Both the position numbers and the translations under genes were made by a program. The notes under the pieces were generated by a model, which was not told the origin of the DNA, did not search any database, and saw nothing but the letters and a program-made list of their open reading frames with translations. A stretch of 41,367 bases of DNA from Verrucomicrobiota bacterium (GTDB taxonomy: Bacteria; Verrucomicrobiota; Verrucomicrobiia; Verrucomicrobiales; Verrucomicrobiaceae). The stretch lies in the NCBI GenBank assembly GCA_009885695.1, contig VFKE01000044.1, positions 1 through 41,367 of the forward strand, given 5' to 3'. Position 1 is the stretch's first letter. Each line of letters begins with the position of its first letter. Shown in pieces: positions 25,009 through 34,287 of the stretch.

Positions 25009-25884
25009 ATGCAGTTGATCAAGGGAATTGAAGTCGCCGAAAAAGTGCTCGCGGAATGCCGGCGCGATATCGCCAAACTGGCGGCGCAAGGAAAGCGACC
25101 TGGCCTGGCCGTGGTGCTCATCGGTGATGATCCGGCTTCACGCGCTTACGTCCGCAGCAAGGACAAGAAGTGCCGCGAACTGGGCTTGCACTCAGTGAAA
25201 CTGGAACTGCCCGTGACGACCACGCAGTTGGTATTGCTGGATGAGATCGCGAAACTGAATGCTGATCCCGCGATTCATGGCATTCTCGTGCAGAGTCCGC
25301 CGCCGAGGCATATTGATGAAGCAGCTGTCGTGCGTGCGATTGATCCGCGCAAAGACGTGGACGGGTTTCACCCGGTGAATGTCGCCAAACTGGCGCTGGA
25401 AGATGCGACGGGCTTTGTTCCTTGCACTCCGTTGGGCTGTCAGCGTTTGCTGCTGGAAGCAGGAGTGGAAATTAGCGGTGCGAATATCGTGGTGCTGGGG
25501 CGAAGCATGATTGTCGGGAAGCCCATGGCGCTGCTCCTGATGGCCAAGGGCAGGGGAGGTGATGCGACCGTGACGGTCGCGCACTCACGAACCAAGAAAC
25601 TTGCCGAGGTCACGCGGCGCGCAGACATCATTATCACGGCGATTGGCCGGCCTCATTTCCTGAAGGCGGACATGGTGCGCGAAGGTGTTGTAGTGATCGA
25701 TGTCGGGATCAACCGGGTGGACGATCCGACGAATAATAAGGGTTATAAACTCGTGGGCGATGTGGCCTTTGATGAAGTCGCGCCGAAGTGCCGGGCCATC
25801 ACGCCCGTGCCGGGCGGCGTGGGGCCGATGACCATCGCCATGCTGATGGCGAATACGATCAAGGCCTGCCGGTTGCTGGCATGA
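25009..25884 (+). CDS. folD: Bifunctional methylenetetrahydrofolate dehydrogenase/cyclohydrolase
   Basis: FolD interconverts 5,10-methylene-, methenyl- and 10-formyl-THF. From the ATG at 25009 the protein is 291 residues starting [16 protein letters not shown]. Family motifs are [16 protein letters not shown] with the catalytic Lys, [26 protein letters not shown], the NADP-binding [19 protein letters not shown] and the C-terminal [15 protein letters not shown]. An ATG at 24982 would add nine residues that do not match the family. It is the last gene of the xylB-DUF374-folD run. Confidence 0.97.
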   Translation: MQLIKGIEVAEKVLAECRRDIAKLAAQGKRPGLAVVLIGDDPASRAYVRSKDKKCRELGLHSVKLELPVTTTQLVLLDEIAKLNADPAIHGILVQSPPPRHIDEAAVVRAIDPRKDVDGFHPVNVAKLALEDATGFVPCTPLGCQRLLLEAGVEISGANIVVLGRSMIVGKPMALLLMAKGRGGDATVTVAHSRTKKLAEVTRRADIIITAIGRPHFLKADMVREGVVVIDVGINRVDDPTNNKGYKLVGDVAFDEVAPKCRAITPVPGGVGPMTIAMLMANTIKACRLLA

Positions 25885-25907
25885 GGGAGTCTGCTACAGA
25901 TTCTTGA

Positions 25908-26636
25908 TCAGTCTTTCGCAGGAGTGATGTCGATGTGCAACGAACCGCACTGGCGGGACAAGCCATGATACACGACCTGGATGTAATGAATTAACACGAT
26001 GGCAAAATAGGCGATGCCAACGATTTCCAGAATCTCTTCGACGCTGGTAAAAAAAGCATACGCAATATGCCGGCGTCCGAAGCGGGCTGTGTATGAGGCT
26101 CCGATGATTTCCATGACCACTGCGCCTGTCACATAAATGCCTCCGGCCGTGATGATGTGCCAGGCCCATCTGCGCGGAAGACCTGCCAGAAACTTGATGT
26201 AAAAGGCGCCAACTACCAGGAGCAGGGGAACGTAGACGACAACCCAGGGGAAATGCAGATACTGTGACAGTGCGGCCAAGGGCTTGAGGATATTATTAAA
26301 CTGATCATGAATTTGAAAAACTTCGTCCAAAGCCAGAAAGACGAAGATTAATGACAGGCTGAACCAGTACTTTCTGTTTCCCTTGTCTCTTTTCTGAGCT
26401 TCCTGAGAAATCAAATACAAGAGGCCAGCGACGGCCAGCAACTGGATGCCTTGAGCATAGGTGGGTATGTTGCGCTCCTTGTTGAGGTCGAATCTTTTCC
26501 AATAAACATCGTAGGCGTACAGCACTGCGAGATGAAGAAAATGAAGACTGATCAGCAAGCCCCAAAAGACAGACAGATAGCGGCCAGTTTTGCGCGCCTG
26601 CAATGAACATTTCATGGCCTCACCTAGCAGATGCAT
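25908..26636 (-). CDS. Multi-pass membrane protein of unknown function
   Basis: This 242-residue protein has about six predicted membrane helices (24-42, 63-76, 90-106, 129-149, 160-178, 205-223). Charged residues placed in or next to the helices are striking: FLALDEVFQIHD (D104, E105, H110, D111), VVMEIIGA (E176) and SVEEILEIVG (E200, E201, E204), which could form a metal or proton site. I do not recognise the family. It converges on folD with 23 bases between stop codons. An alternative ATG lies at 26615. Confidence 0.7.
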   Translation of the reverse strand: MHLLGEAMKCSLQARKTGRYLSVFWGLLISLHFLHLAVLYAYDVYWKRFDLNKERNIPTYAQGIQLLAVAGLLYLISQEAQKRDKGNRKYWFSLSLIFVFLALDEVFQIHDQFNNILKPLAALSQYLHFPWVVVYVPLLLVVGAFYIKFLAGLPRRWAWHIITAGGIYVTGAVVMEIIGASYTARFGRRHIAYAFFTSVEEILEIVGIAYFAIVLIHYIQVVYHGLSRQCGSLHIDITPAKD

Positions 26637-26693
26637 TGGAATACTGAAAGGAATTTCGGCGAACTCAGGTGCACAGGCGGCGCGGTCATGATC

Positions 26694-27053
26694 TCAAGGC
26701 AGTTCTGAACTCGTGCTCCACGAAACGTGGATGCTTGGTGCCAGTTGGATGTGCAACGGCATGATGCCGCTGTGCTTCCGGAAGTGAGCAATCATAGCCT
26801 CGCGACCGCGTTCTCTCTCTGCGCGCAAACCTGAAACCCAATGCAAATCCAGATTCATGACCTCAACGCCTCGTTGCAGCCAGTGAAACCGCAGCGTCTC
26901 GTAGCCCGGCTCGATGGCGCACTCGACTGTGCTGTCGCCAATGGTTCGGGTGAATCGCAGATGATTGTGTGACCAGGGAACTTTGGCATCCGTGAGCACC
27001 GGCTCGGACTCGAACAGGCTGATCAACTCATGCTGCTCTGGGAATGGATTCAT
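26694..27053 (-). CDS. Hypothetical protein
   Basis: This is a 119-residue soluble protein with no signal peptide or known motif. It is rich in His and Trp (WSHNHLRF, LRFHWLQRG, LDLHWVSG, IHVSWSTSS) and appears to be of mixed alpha-beta character. Codon use and GC content resemble neighbouring genes, and the ATG at 27053 is the natural start. It may be a real but unassigned gene; the short length and lack of operon partners lower confidence. Confidence 0.55.
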   Translation of the reverse strand: MNPFPEQHELISLFESEPVLTDAKVPWSHNHLRFTRTIGDSTVECAIEPGYETLRFHWLQRGVEVMNLDLHWVSGLRAERERGREAMIAHFRKHSGIMPLHIQLAPSIHVSWSTSSELP

Positions 27054-27300
27054 GTGCTAGAGGGTGAACTGGTGCATGCAAGCCAGAGAGGACGCCAAAA
27101 GGCACAGAATGGTTGCTGGCAATCGCAGTCGGCTCATTGGTTCCGCTCTATGTGCGACATTTTTGTTGGCTTGGCCAAGCTTTTTTGTTGGCCCGATCAT
27201 TCTTGTTGAATCTTGGTTTCCTCTAAAATTTTACAGTGAAAACACTTCCAAAACGGCACTTGGTTCTTGCACTCCGCACGGGCAGCGAGTTTAGGATTGC

Positions 27301-28110
27301 ATGGCTGATACCGATCACAACGCACCCCTCGGAGTTTTTGACTCTGGCGTGGGTGGCTTGACTGTGGTTCGCGCGCTGATGGACGTGCTGCCGAACGAAT
27401 CCATCGTCTATCTGGGCGATACCGCGCGCCTGCCTTATGGATCTAAGTCACCGGAAACGATTCGCAAGTTTGCGGTTGAGGACACACAGTTTCTATTGTC
27501 GAAGGGAGTCAAAGCCATCGTGATCGCGTGCAACACGGCCACGGCCCATGCGCTGCCGCTTTTGCAGGGCCAGTTTCAACTGCCGGTCATTGGTGTGTTG
27601 CAACCCGGTGTGGAAGCCGCCCTGGCCGATCCGCACTGCCAGCGGGTGGGGATCATTGGCACATCGGGCACCATCAAGAGCTGTGCGTATCAGCATGCAC
27701 TGGCGATGCGCCGCCCCGATTTGCAAATTCAGGCGGTGGCCACTCCATTGCTGGTGCCGGTCATCGAGGAGGACTGGATCGATCATCCCGCGACCAAGAT
27801 GATCGTGCGGGAGTATCTCAAGCCGTTGCTGAAACACGGCATGGATACGCTGGTGCTGGGGTGCACGCATTATCCGCTGCTCAAGCCACTGCTGGCGAGG
27901 ATGCTGAACAACCGTGTCCGCCTGGTGGACTCCGCGCTGGTGTGCGCGGAACAGGTGAAGGTGATGCTGATGGAGCGGGGACTGCTGCGGGTGGCGAAGG
28001 CCAAGCCCAAGCTGGACATTTTTCTTACCGACTTGAGCGAGCAGTTTGAGTCACTGGCGAAACGGTTTCTGCGTGCCGATTTCGGAAAAGTGCAGCGGGT
28101 GAGCTTGTGA
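27301..28110 (+). CDS. murI: Glutamate racemase
   Basis: MurI makes D-glutamate for peptidoglycan. The 269-residue protein shows the N-terminal GVFDSGVGGLTVVRAL with D14 and S15. The first catalytic Cys77 is in IACNTATAH; the second, Cys188, is in LGCTHYPLL with His190 beside it. YLGDTARLPYGSKS is also typical. It converges on the amidase gene with six bases between the stop codons, so any shared terminator would have to sit inside the coding ends. Confidence 0.97.
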   Translation: MADTDHNAPLGVFDSGVGGLTVVRALMDVLPNESIVYLGDTARLPYGSKSPETIRKFAVEDTQFLLSKGVKAIVIACNTATAHALPLLQGQFQLPVIGVLQPGVEAALADPHCQRVGIIGTSGTIKSCAYQHALAMRRPDLQIQAVATPLLVPVIEEDWIDHPATKMIVREYLKPLLKHGMDTLVLGCTHYPLLKPLLARMLNNRVRLVDSALVCAEQVKVMLMERGLLRVAKAKPKLDIFLTDLSEQFESLAKRFLRADFGKVQRVSL

Positions 28111-28116
28111 AGGCTG

Positions 28117-28899
28117 TCATTTAGTTTTCGACTTCTTTTTCTTGCTTGGGGGCTTCCTGCCGGAGGATGAAACCTTTTTTATTGGGGCAGCATTTTCTTC
28201 GGCTGCCTTTGCCATTCTCTTGTCCTCCTCGTGTTTCTTCGCGTGGATCTCACATTTCGCGAGGTCAGCTTCCGGTGGATCGGTATTGATCAGGGGTTTG
28301 ATGCGCATCAGGCCCCGTGCGAGCGCTTCGGCCAGCCTCTGCTGGCCCTCGGGCGAGGCGAGGCGGGCGGTTTCAGCCTTGTTGCTGATGAAGCCGCATT
28401 CCACCAGCACGGCGCTGCTGGCGCTGCGCACGAGGACGGCATAGTCCCGGTCGATGTGCAGTCCACGGTTCTTGCTTCGCAGGCTTTCCGCCAGCGATTG
28501 CTGGATGGATTCCGCAATCACGCGGCTGGTCGGGCTGTGGCGGAACGCGAAAATTTCAAAGCCGTTGATGTCCGGGCTGCGTGAACCGTTGAAGTGGATG
28601 CTGAGCAGAAGCGATTGCGGGATCAGGTTGGCCATCTCGGCGCGATCATCGAGCGAAATATAGGAATCGCAGTGCCGGGTGAGCACGGTCTGAATGTTGT
28701 TAAGATGCAGGATTTTCTCAAGGCGCCGGGCGACCGAGAGGGTGAGGTCTTTTTCACTGACCTTGCGCCATTCGGTTCCTTCATCATTTCCGCCATGTCC
28801 GGGATCGATCACGACGGTTTCAAACGCACGGATGCTCCCGGCGGTCAGCGCAAGCGCCAGCAGCGCGAAACGTCGCAGGATGAGCTGAATGGCTTTCAT
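28117..28899 (-). CDS. N-acetylmuramoyl-L-alanine amidase
   Basis: This 260-residue exported amidase_3-family enzyme cleaves the amide bond between MurNAc and the peptide stem. It has an N-terminal signal (FALLALALTAGSIRA). Zinc ligands are His35 in VVIDPGHGGND, Glu49 in SEKDLT and His102 in LLSIHFNGS. The catalytic Glu is in VLVECGFISN. A lysine-rich tail (SGRKPPSKKKKSKTK) ends the protein. The ATG at 28899 is preferred over the TTG at 28902. It follows the LysM lipoprotein gene by 58 bases, and both probably act on the cell wall. Confidence 0.95.
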   Translation of the reverse strand: MKAIQLILRRFALLALALTAGSIRAFETVVIDPGHGGNDEGTEWRKVSEKDLTLSVARRLEKILHLNNIQTVLTRHCDSYISLDDRAEMANLIPQSLLLSIHFNGSRSPDINGFEIFAFRHSPTSRVIAESIQQSLAESLRSKNRGLHIDRDYAVLVRSASSAVLVECGFISNKAETARLASPEGQQRLAEALARGLMRIKPLINTDPPEADLAKCEIHAKKHEEDKRMAKAAEENAAPIKKVSSSGRKPPSKKKKSKTK

Positions 28900-28957
28900 C
28901 AACCGGGGCAGTTTTACGCAGCCTGAACTTGCCGTCTAGTGCGCGCCGCGGGATGAA

Positions 28958-29458
28958 TCACCTGGGAATCTTCAGGGTTTTACCGGCACGGATGAAGTCG
29001 GACTTCAGACCGTTGGCGGACTTCAATTTAGATGCCGAAATGCCGTGGCGTTGCGCGATCTTGCCAACGGTGTCGCCTTTCTTGATGACATATATCGAGC
29101 TCCCTGATGATTTTGATTTCGATTTAGACTTCGAACTGCTTGTGGTGCGCCCACCTCGAGAGCTGCTCCATTTTCTCTCGTCGTCGCTGGTGGCACGGGC
29201 AGAGCGGCCCGCGCGGTGTTCACCTTCCGCAGCCCAGTCGTTCACATAGTTGCCGCTGGAGTCGAAGGGATACTGATAGCTGGCCATGTGATGGGCGGGT
29301 GTGGCGGTCGAGCCGCTCAGCGCGATCTCCGGCAGCTTGTCGGGCACGCCTTCGATCTTCGTCGAGGTGCAAGCGGCAAACCAGAAGGGCAGAGTCGCTA
29401 GGGCGCAACACGCGGCCAGTCGTGCGGCGCGTAGTGGGAACAAGGGGGCATCGGTCAT
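28958..29458 (-). CDS. LysM-domain lipoprotein
   Basis: This 166-residue protein has a long N-terminal signal ending in FAAC (Cys30), so it is a probable lipoprotein. A low-complexity Ser/Lys linker (SSSKSKSKSKSSGSS) precedes a C-terminal LysM domain, IYVIKKGDTVGKIAQRHGIS, then LKSANGLKSDFIRAGKTLKI. LysM binds GlcNAc-containing glycans such as peptidoglycan. It lies directly upstream of the amidase gene on the same strand, so a cell-wall attachment role is likely. Confidence 0.88.
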   Translation of the reverse strand: MTDAPLFPLRAARLAACCALATLPFWFAACTSTKIEGVPDKLPEIALSGSTATPAHHMASYQYPFDSSGNYVNDWAAEGEHRAGRSARATSDDERKWSSSRGGRTTSSSKSKSKSKSSGSSIYVIKKGDTVGKIAQRHGISASKLKSANGLKSDFIRAGKTLKIPR

Positions 29459-29560
29459 GGCGCGGAGGCTAGGGCATTTTCGCGACCACGCAAACCGCGG
29501 TGGACGTTTTCGCTGATGTTCCTTCCTTCATCGATGATGACGAAACCAGACGGACTTGTC

Positions 29561-30382
29561 TCACTTCAATGCCTCTTTGATGGATTTTATGACCTGGTTG
29601 GCTATGATCTTGTAGCCGTCTGGCAAAAAATGCACGTTCGCGGGGAGCTGAAGTTCCGCTACTCTCGGCTTCACGAACGCGTAGAGATCGTCCACGGCGA
29701 TCCCGTTCTCCTTCATCACCCGCAACGCGACTTCGTTGTAGCGCACGACGTCGGCATCGGCGCGATAGGGGTAGAGTTTACCATCGGGCACCGGCGTGGT
29801 TGTGGCGAAGATGAGTTTGGCGCCGGTTGATTTTAGTTTGCCGACGATCTCGCGAATTTGTTTCTCGTAAGCTTCGACGCTGGACTGCGGCGGGTCGGTG
29901 GCCCGCTCGGAGGTCTTTCCGTGAACCTCGTGCTTCAGGTCATGCAGTCCCCAGTTAAAATGAATTACGTCCCATTTGCCACCATCGATCAGGAGCCAGC
30001 GGTCGATGTTCGCCACGCCGCTCTTAGTGCCGCTGCAGTTCTCCGCCTTCCCGTCATCGGTCCTGGGCCTGTGCACGGATAATTCATTGGCCAGCATTTT
30101 TCGAACGAATGGCGTATAGCCGATGGAGATGGAGTCCCCGAGGATGAGCAGCCGTTTTTTGACCGGCGAGTCGGCGGCGCTGATCGAGCCGGCACTGCAG
30201 AGGACGTGAAGTCGGTTCACATTCGGCGTCTGCAAGATTGGATTTCCATTGGCCGAGACATCGCCAAAGCCCTGGTCGTCTGTGAGGATGAAGATGATGT
30301 TGGGACGTTTCCCTGTGATGGATTCAGCCCGGAGCGGGATGATGAGCAGCGAGGCGGCGAGGAGGATGGAGGAGAGCTTCAT
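29561..30382 (-). CDS. SGNH/GDSL hydrolase with a truncated sulfatase N-terminus
   Basis: This 273-residue exported protein has a signal peptide ([19 protein letters not shown]). Residues 25-58, [17 protein letters not shown]...TPNVNRL, are the start of an arylsulfatase including the metal-binding Asp35-Asp36, but the CxPxR formylglycine motif is absent. After a join near residue 60, an SGNH hydrolase begins: [12 protein letters not shown] (nucleophile Ser84), FNWGLHDLK and VHFLPDGY (His251). The Asp of the usual DxxH motif is Ala here (ANVH). Carbohydrate deacetylation is possible but unproven. An upstream in-frame start at 30457 is less likely. Confidence 0.8.
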   Translation of the reverse strand: MKLSSILLAASLLIIPLRAESITGKRPNIIFILTDDQGFGDVSANGNPILQTPNVNRLHVLCSAGSISAADSPVKKRLLILGDSISIGYTPFVRKMLANELSVHRPRTDDGKAENCSGTKSGVANIDRWLLIDGGKWDVIHFNWGLHDLKHEVHGKTSERATDPPQSSVEAYEKQIREIVGKLKSTGAKLIFATTTPVPDGKLYPYRADADVVRYNEVALRVMKENGIAVDDLYAFVKPRVAELQLPANVHFLPDGYKIIANQVIKSIKEALK

Positions 30383-30489
30383 GCGCGTGCCAACACCTTG
30401 CTGCGCAATAGCGCGAAGCTCAATAGAACAAACTCTGCAATTTGTTCCTTGTTTCACGTGGCCGAAAGTCTAGGCTGCGGCATCCAAAG

Positions 30490-33400
30490 ATGAGCAGCGC
30501 CGCCGCTGAACCAACACCGCCGTCCAAGACCCGTGCTGCACGCCGGTTTCGGTATGCACCACTCCGAACAGGCTGGCAGCCGCTCTGGCGCCGGCTCTGG
30601 AACCGGATGAGCGATCACAAGCCAAAGCCGGCCGCATATTCGATGCTCCCTGTTCTCATGGAGGTCTTTGCCGGCTTCAGCAAACTCGACGGCGAAGTTA
30701 TGGAGGAGGAGATCGACGCCAGCCTCGGCTTCATGCGCTACGATTATCCGGAGGCCGTATATTCCGAGCTGCGCCGCGTTTATCTTGAGGCTTTGCAGAA
30801 AGCGCAGGATCTCAATGCCCGCGCCCGCCAGTTGAACAAGTCACTCACGATGGAGCAGAAAATCCTGCTCGGGGTGCAGCTCTATCTGCTGATCTCCCGC
30901 TCGGCCAACACACGACAGCAGCTCGTGGAGTTCTATCTCTTCATGACGAATCTCGGCATCGCCTCGCAGGCGATCGATATCGTCTATCAACTCAACTCCG
31001 AGGAACGCCCGACTGACGACGCCGAATTTCGCACGCCCAGCGGCCAGCCCCTGGAGACATTACGCATCGCCTCACGCGATCCGCACGACGTGCTGCTGCG
31101 CTCACTCTCGGCGGAGTGTCACGTCACTTCTTTCCGGTATCAAAACCTTGTTCTGTTAAAAAATACCGGCGTCGTCCCCGTGCTGGTGCGCAGTCGAACG
31201 CTGCGCCCTGGCGATTTCTCCCGCCTCTATCCCGGTGAGCGGGTGGTGCTTGAGGATGCGTCGCTCGATTATTCGGACTTCATTTCCTATTTCAATTCCA
31301 AGAAGAACCTCACCGGCACTCAGCTCTACCTGACGTTCACCGATGAGGGGAGCGCGGAAATCTCGCAGAACCGCAGCCGCGGGACTAATCTTCGGGTCAG
31401 TTTCGGACTTAGTGTCGTCATCGAGGCACTGCGCGATACCGATGCCAGGATCAACGGGAAACGTCTGCGCACGGGCACCAAGATCGAAGCTTCCATTGAG
31501 GACAAGCTTATCGTGCAGGGCGAGGTGGAAATTTCCCTCCAGGAACTTCGCCGTCGCGCGCGGGAGTTTGGCGAACAGTTCCGGTTGGAAGGCAGCCGCA
31601 ACACCTACCTGGTTTCAAATAATCCCGATTTGCTTGAGCAGGGCGACATTCTTCTGACCAACGAGGGTGAGGGCGAGATCCTGCTAAAAATTGTTTGTGA
31701 CTATGAGGCCAAGACCGGTGAGCTGGAAGTGTTGCGTGCCGCGCACCCGGTATTTGTCGGAACATCTCTGGTCAAGGATCGGCATCATTTGCTGGAAGGC
31801 GATACGATCACGCTCTGGGAAGGGCAATATCTCCGCTGCCATTTTGCCGACCACATCATCGAGGAAGAACGCAATGTCATCCGACTGGTTGAATTGCGCG
31901 AGATCGGTCATCGTTTTGGCAGCCAGAGAGACACCGCGCTGGAGGGGATAAATCTCACTGCACGCCGCGGTGAGATGATCTGTGTGATGGGTCCTAGTGG
32001 CTGCGGGAAAAGCACGCTGTTGCGTCTGCTTGCGGGTCAACTCAAGCCAGGCAGCGGCGACGTGCTGATGAACAATTTCGCGCTCTACGATCACGCCAGG
32101 GAGCTCTGTCCATATATCGCTTACATCCCGCAGGAGGATGCGTTCGATCCTTTGTTGCGCGTCCAGGAAAACCTCGATTACTCCGTGGCCGTGCGCTGTC
32201 CGCACCTCTCATCAGAGGAGCGGCGTAAGCGCGTGGATGCCAAGCTCGTCGAACTGGGTCTCAACGAGATGCGCCACCGACTCGCGGGCACGCCACAGCA
32301 GAAAAATCTCAGCGGTGGCGAGCGGAAGCGGCTCAATGCGGGGCTCGATATGATCGGAATCGCTGACGTTTACTTGTTCGATGAGCCAACTTCGGGCCTT
32401 TCCTCGAAAGACTCCGAGCATGTGCTCGAGATCATCCGCTCGCTGGCGCATAACAAGATCGTCTTCTCTTCCATCCACCAGCCCAGCATGAAGCTGCTCC
32501 GGATGTTCGACAAGGCGCTGCTGCTCGACAAGGGGGGGAAGATGGCCTTCTTCGGCACGCCGCAGGCCATGCTGGAATATTTCTGGGAAGCTTATCACGA
32601 AGAGACCGGCCAGCGTGACGAGTCAGCGCAGATGCCTGATAAGATTACGCCGGATTTTGTTTTCGACGTGCTGGAGACTCCGCTGCGCGATATCAGCGGC
32701 GACATCCTTCAGGAGCAGACACCCGACGGGCACATGATGCAGGCGCGGCGTTTTCCACCGAACTTCTGGCGTGACCGATTCCAGACGCACGCGCTTCTGC
32801 GCACCATGACGCGGGAGATGGAGACGAAACGTGACGCCTCGCGTCAGGACACCCTGGCCCAGCCTCGCAAGCCGCCTGCGCCGTCGAAGATAAATTTTCA
32901 TGGAGAATGCATTCTCTTCATGACCATGCTGAAGCGCGCCTTCCTCAGCAAGCTGCGCAACCGGGCGAATCTGCTCACGACCTTGCTGGAGGCTCCGGTG
33001 CTGGCCTTCCTCATCTCGATGGTGCTTCGCTATTCCGAGGAGGATCACTACACATTCGCTTCGGCCTTTCACATCCCCACCTACATCTTTTTATCGCTGG
33101 TGGTGGCCATGTTCCTGGGCCTCACCAACAGCGCCGACGAAATCATCCGCGACCGGCACATGCTGAACCGCGAGCGAAATCACAACCTGCGCGTCTCCTA
33201 CTACATTTGTGGCAAGGTTCTCGCGCTGGCCGCCTTCGCGTTCATCCAGTGCGTCATTTACCTCTGGATCGGGAATGCCGTGCTGGAAATCCGCCAGATG
33301 TTCACCATTCATCTGCTCTGGATGTTTCTCACGTCGCTGACCGGGGCTTGTATGGGTCTGCTGGTATCCTCGATTGTGCACGACTCCCGCACGGCATTGA

Positions 33401-34188
33401 ACATCATCCCGCTGCTTTTGATCCCGCAGATCATTCTCGGGGGAGCTCTCATCAAATATGAGGAGATGAATCGCAATCTGGACTTTGTTTACTCCATTCG
33501 CCGCTGGGTGGAGAACAAAGCCGGCGATGACTCCAGTGCCGCCAGCAAGCTCAAGGTCCCTTTGATCTGCCAGTTCATGCCTTTGCGCTGGTCCTACGAA
33601 TCGGTCATCATCTCCCAGGCGAAACTTAATCCGCTCACGCGCAGCCAGGAGTCACTGGAAAACCGTATCCAGTCGCTCATCCCGCCTGCCGGAGAGCAGA
33701 TGACGAAGCCGCAGCGCCAGGAACTTGACCGCGCCAAGCAGGCGCTCGCTGTTGTCTCCGGACTTCAGGACAATGATGCAGATGACATTATGCGTCGTCT
33801 CCACCGGATTCAGGATGGTATTGAATCCGGCAATATGGACCCGGAGCTGCTGGATCCACCCAAGGGGCGTCGCATGGTCAGCGCCGAGGAAATATTTGTG
33901 AATCGCAAAGTGCTAGACCTCGTCACCAAAGCAGAAATGGAGCGCGAAGATTACCGGCGCACTTCGAGTCCCAACGTCTTTTTCGGCACTGTGCGAACCT
34001 ATCCTTTGCTCACTCCAGCGGCGACGGTGGTGGGAAATCCCACTGCACGAAGGAGCGCACCCAAACCTTGGTATGAAGAGCTACGCATCGACACGCTGTT
34101 TCTGAATGCCACGGTGATGGTCCTCTCGCTCGCAGTTGTCATTGGCGTCCTTCTGTTCTCTTTGCGCAGGCAGTTGTCTCGGGTGTGA
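30490..34188 (+). CDS. TerB-like/ABCG-type ABC transporter fusion (1232 residues)
   Basis: The N-terminal region (about 40-140) resembles the helical TerB/DjlA domain: EVFAGFSKLDGEVMEEEIDA. Residues 150-480 are beta-rich with a possible degenerate FHA-like part (DARINGKRLRTGTKIE), followed by a second linker. The ATP-binding domain has Walker A GPSGCGKST (501-509), signature LSGGERKR (607-614) and Walker B VYLFDEPTSGL (627-637), then an H-loop SIHQPS. An ABC2-type membrane domain follows (FLSKLRNRANLLTT near 817, several helices) and a last helix (VMVLSLAVVIGVLLF) near the C-terminus. Half-transporters of this kind would dimerise; the cargo is unknown. ATG 30490 is chosen; ATG 30442 is an alternative. 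Confidence 0.88.
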   Translation: MSSAAAEPTPPSKTRAARRFRYAPLRTGWQPLWRRLWNRMSDHKPKPAAYSMLPVLMEVFAGFSKLDGEVMEEEIDASLGFMRYDYPEAVYSELRRVYLEALQKAQDLNARARQLNKSLTMEQKILLGVQLYLLISRSANTRQQLVEFYLFMTNLGIASQAIDIVYQLNSEERPTDDAEFRTPSGQPLETLRIASRDPHDVLLRSLSAECHVTSFRYQNLVLLKNTGVVPVLVRSRTLRPGDFSRLYPGERVVLEDASLDYSDFISYFNSKKNLTGTQLYLTFTDEGSAEISQNRSRGTNLRVSFGLSVVIEALRDTDARINGKRLRTGTKIEASIEDKLIVQGEVEISLQELRRRAREFGEQFRLEGSRNTYLVSNNPDLLEQGDILLTNEGEGEILLKIVCDYEAKTGELEVLRAAHPVFVGTSLVKDRHHLLEGDTITLWEGQYLRCHFADHIIEEERNVIRLVELREIGHRFGSQRDTALEGINLTARRGEMICVMGPSGCGKSTLLRLLAGQLKPGSGDVLMNNFALYDHARELCPYIAYIPQEDAFDPLLRVQENLDYSVAVRCPHLSSEERRKRVDAKLVELGLNEMRHRLAGTPQQKNLSGGERKRLNAGLDMIGIADVYLFDEPTSGLSSKDSEHVLEIIRSLAHNKIVFSSIHQPSMKLLRMFDKALLLDKGGKMAFFGTPQAMLEYFWEAYHEETGQRDESAQMPDKITPDFVFDVLETPLRDISGDILQEQTPDGHMMQARRFPPNFWRDRFQTHALLRTMTREMETKRDASRQDTLAQPRKPPAPSKINFHGECILFMTMLKRAFLSKLRNRANLLTTLLEAPVLAFLISMVLRYSEEDHYTFASAFHIPTYIFLSLVVAMFLGLTNSADEIIRDRHMLNRERNHNLRVSYYICGKVLALAAFAFIQCVIYLWIGNAVLEIRQMFTIHLLWMFLTSLTGACMGLLVSSIVHDSRTALNIIPLLLIPQIILGGALIKYEEMNRNLDFVYSIRRWVENKAGDDSSAASKLKVPLICQFMPLRWSYESVIISQAKLNPLTRSQESLENRIQSLIPPAGEQMTKPQRQELDRAKQALAVVSGLQDNDADDIMRRLHRIQDGIESGNMDPELLDPPKGRRMVSAEEIFVNRKVLDLVTKAEMEREDYRRTSSPNVFFGTVRTYPLLTPAATVVGNPTARRSAPKPWYEELRIDTLFLNATVMVLSLAVVIGVLLFSLRRQLSRV

Positions 34189-34231
34189 AGAATGGGTGCC
34201 TCAGGCTTTCACTCGGTTACCGTGAAGACAA

Positions 34232-34273
34232 GAGTGTCGTCGTTCCGAGTGGAATCACGACACTCATGTCGTG
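34232..34273. terminator. Hairpin pair between convergent genes (possible terminator)
   Basis: GAGTGTCGT (34232-34240) pairs perfectly with ACGACACTC (34257-34265). CACGACA (34256-34262) can instead pair with TGTCGTG (34267-34273), so two mutually exclusive hairpins compete for the ACGACA segment. The structure lies between the convergent ABC transporter and Mrr/bactofilin-like genes. There is no T-tract on either side, so it is not a classic intrinsic terminator. Confidence 0.45.
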
Positions 34274-34287
34274 TCTGCGGCGGCGGT

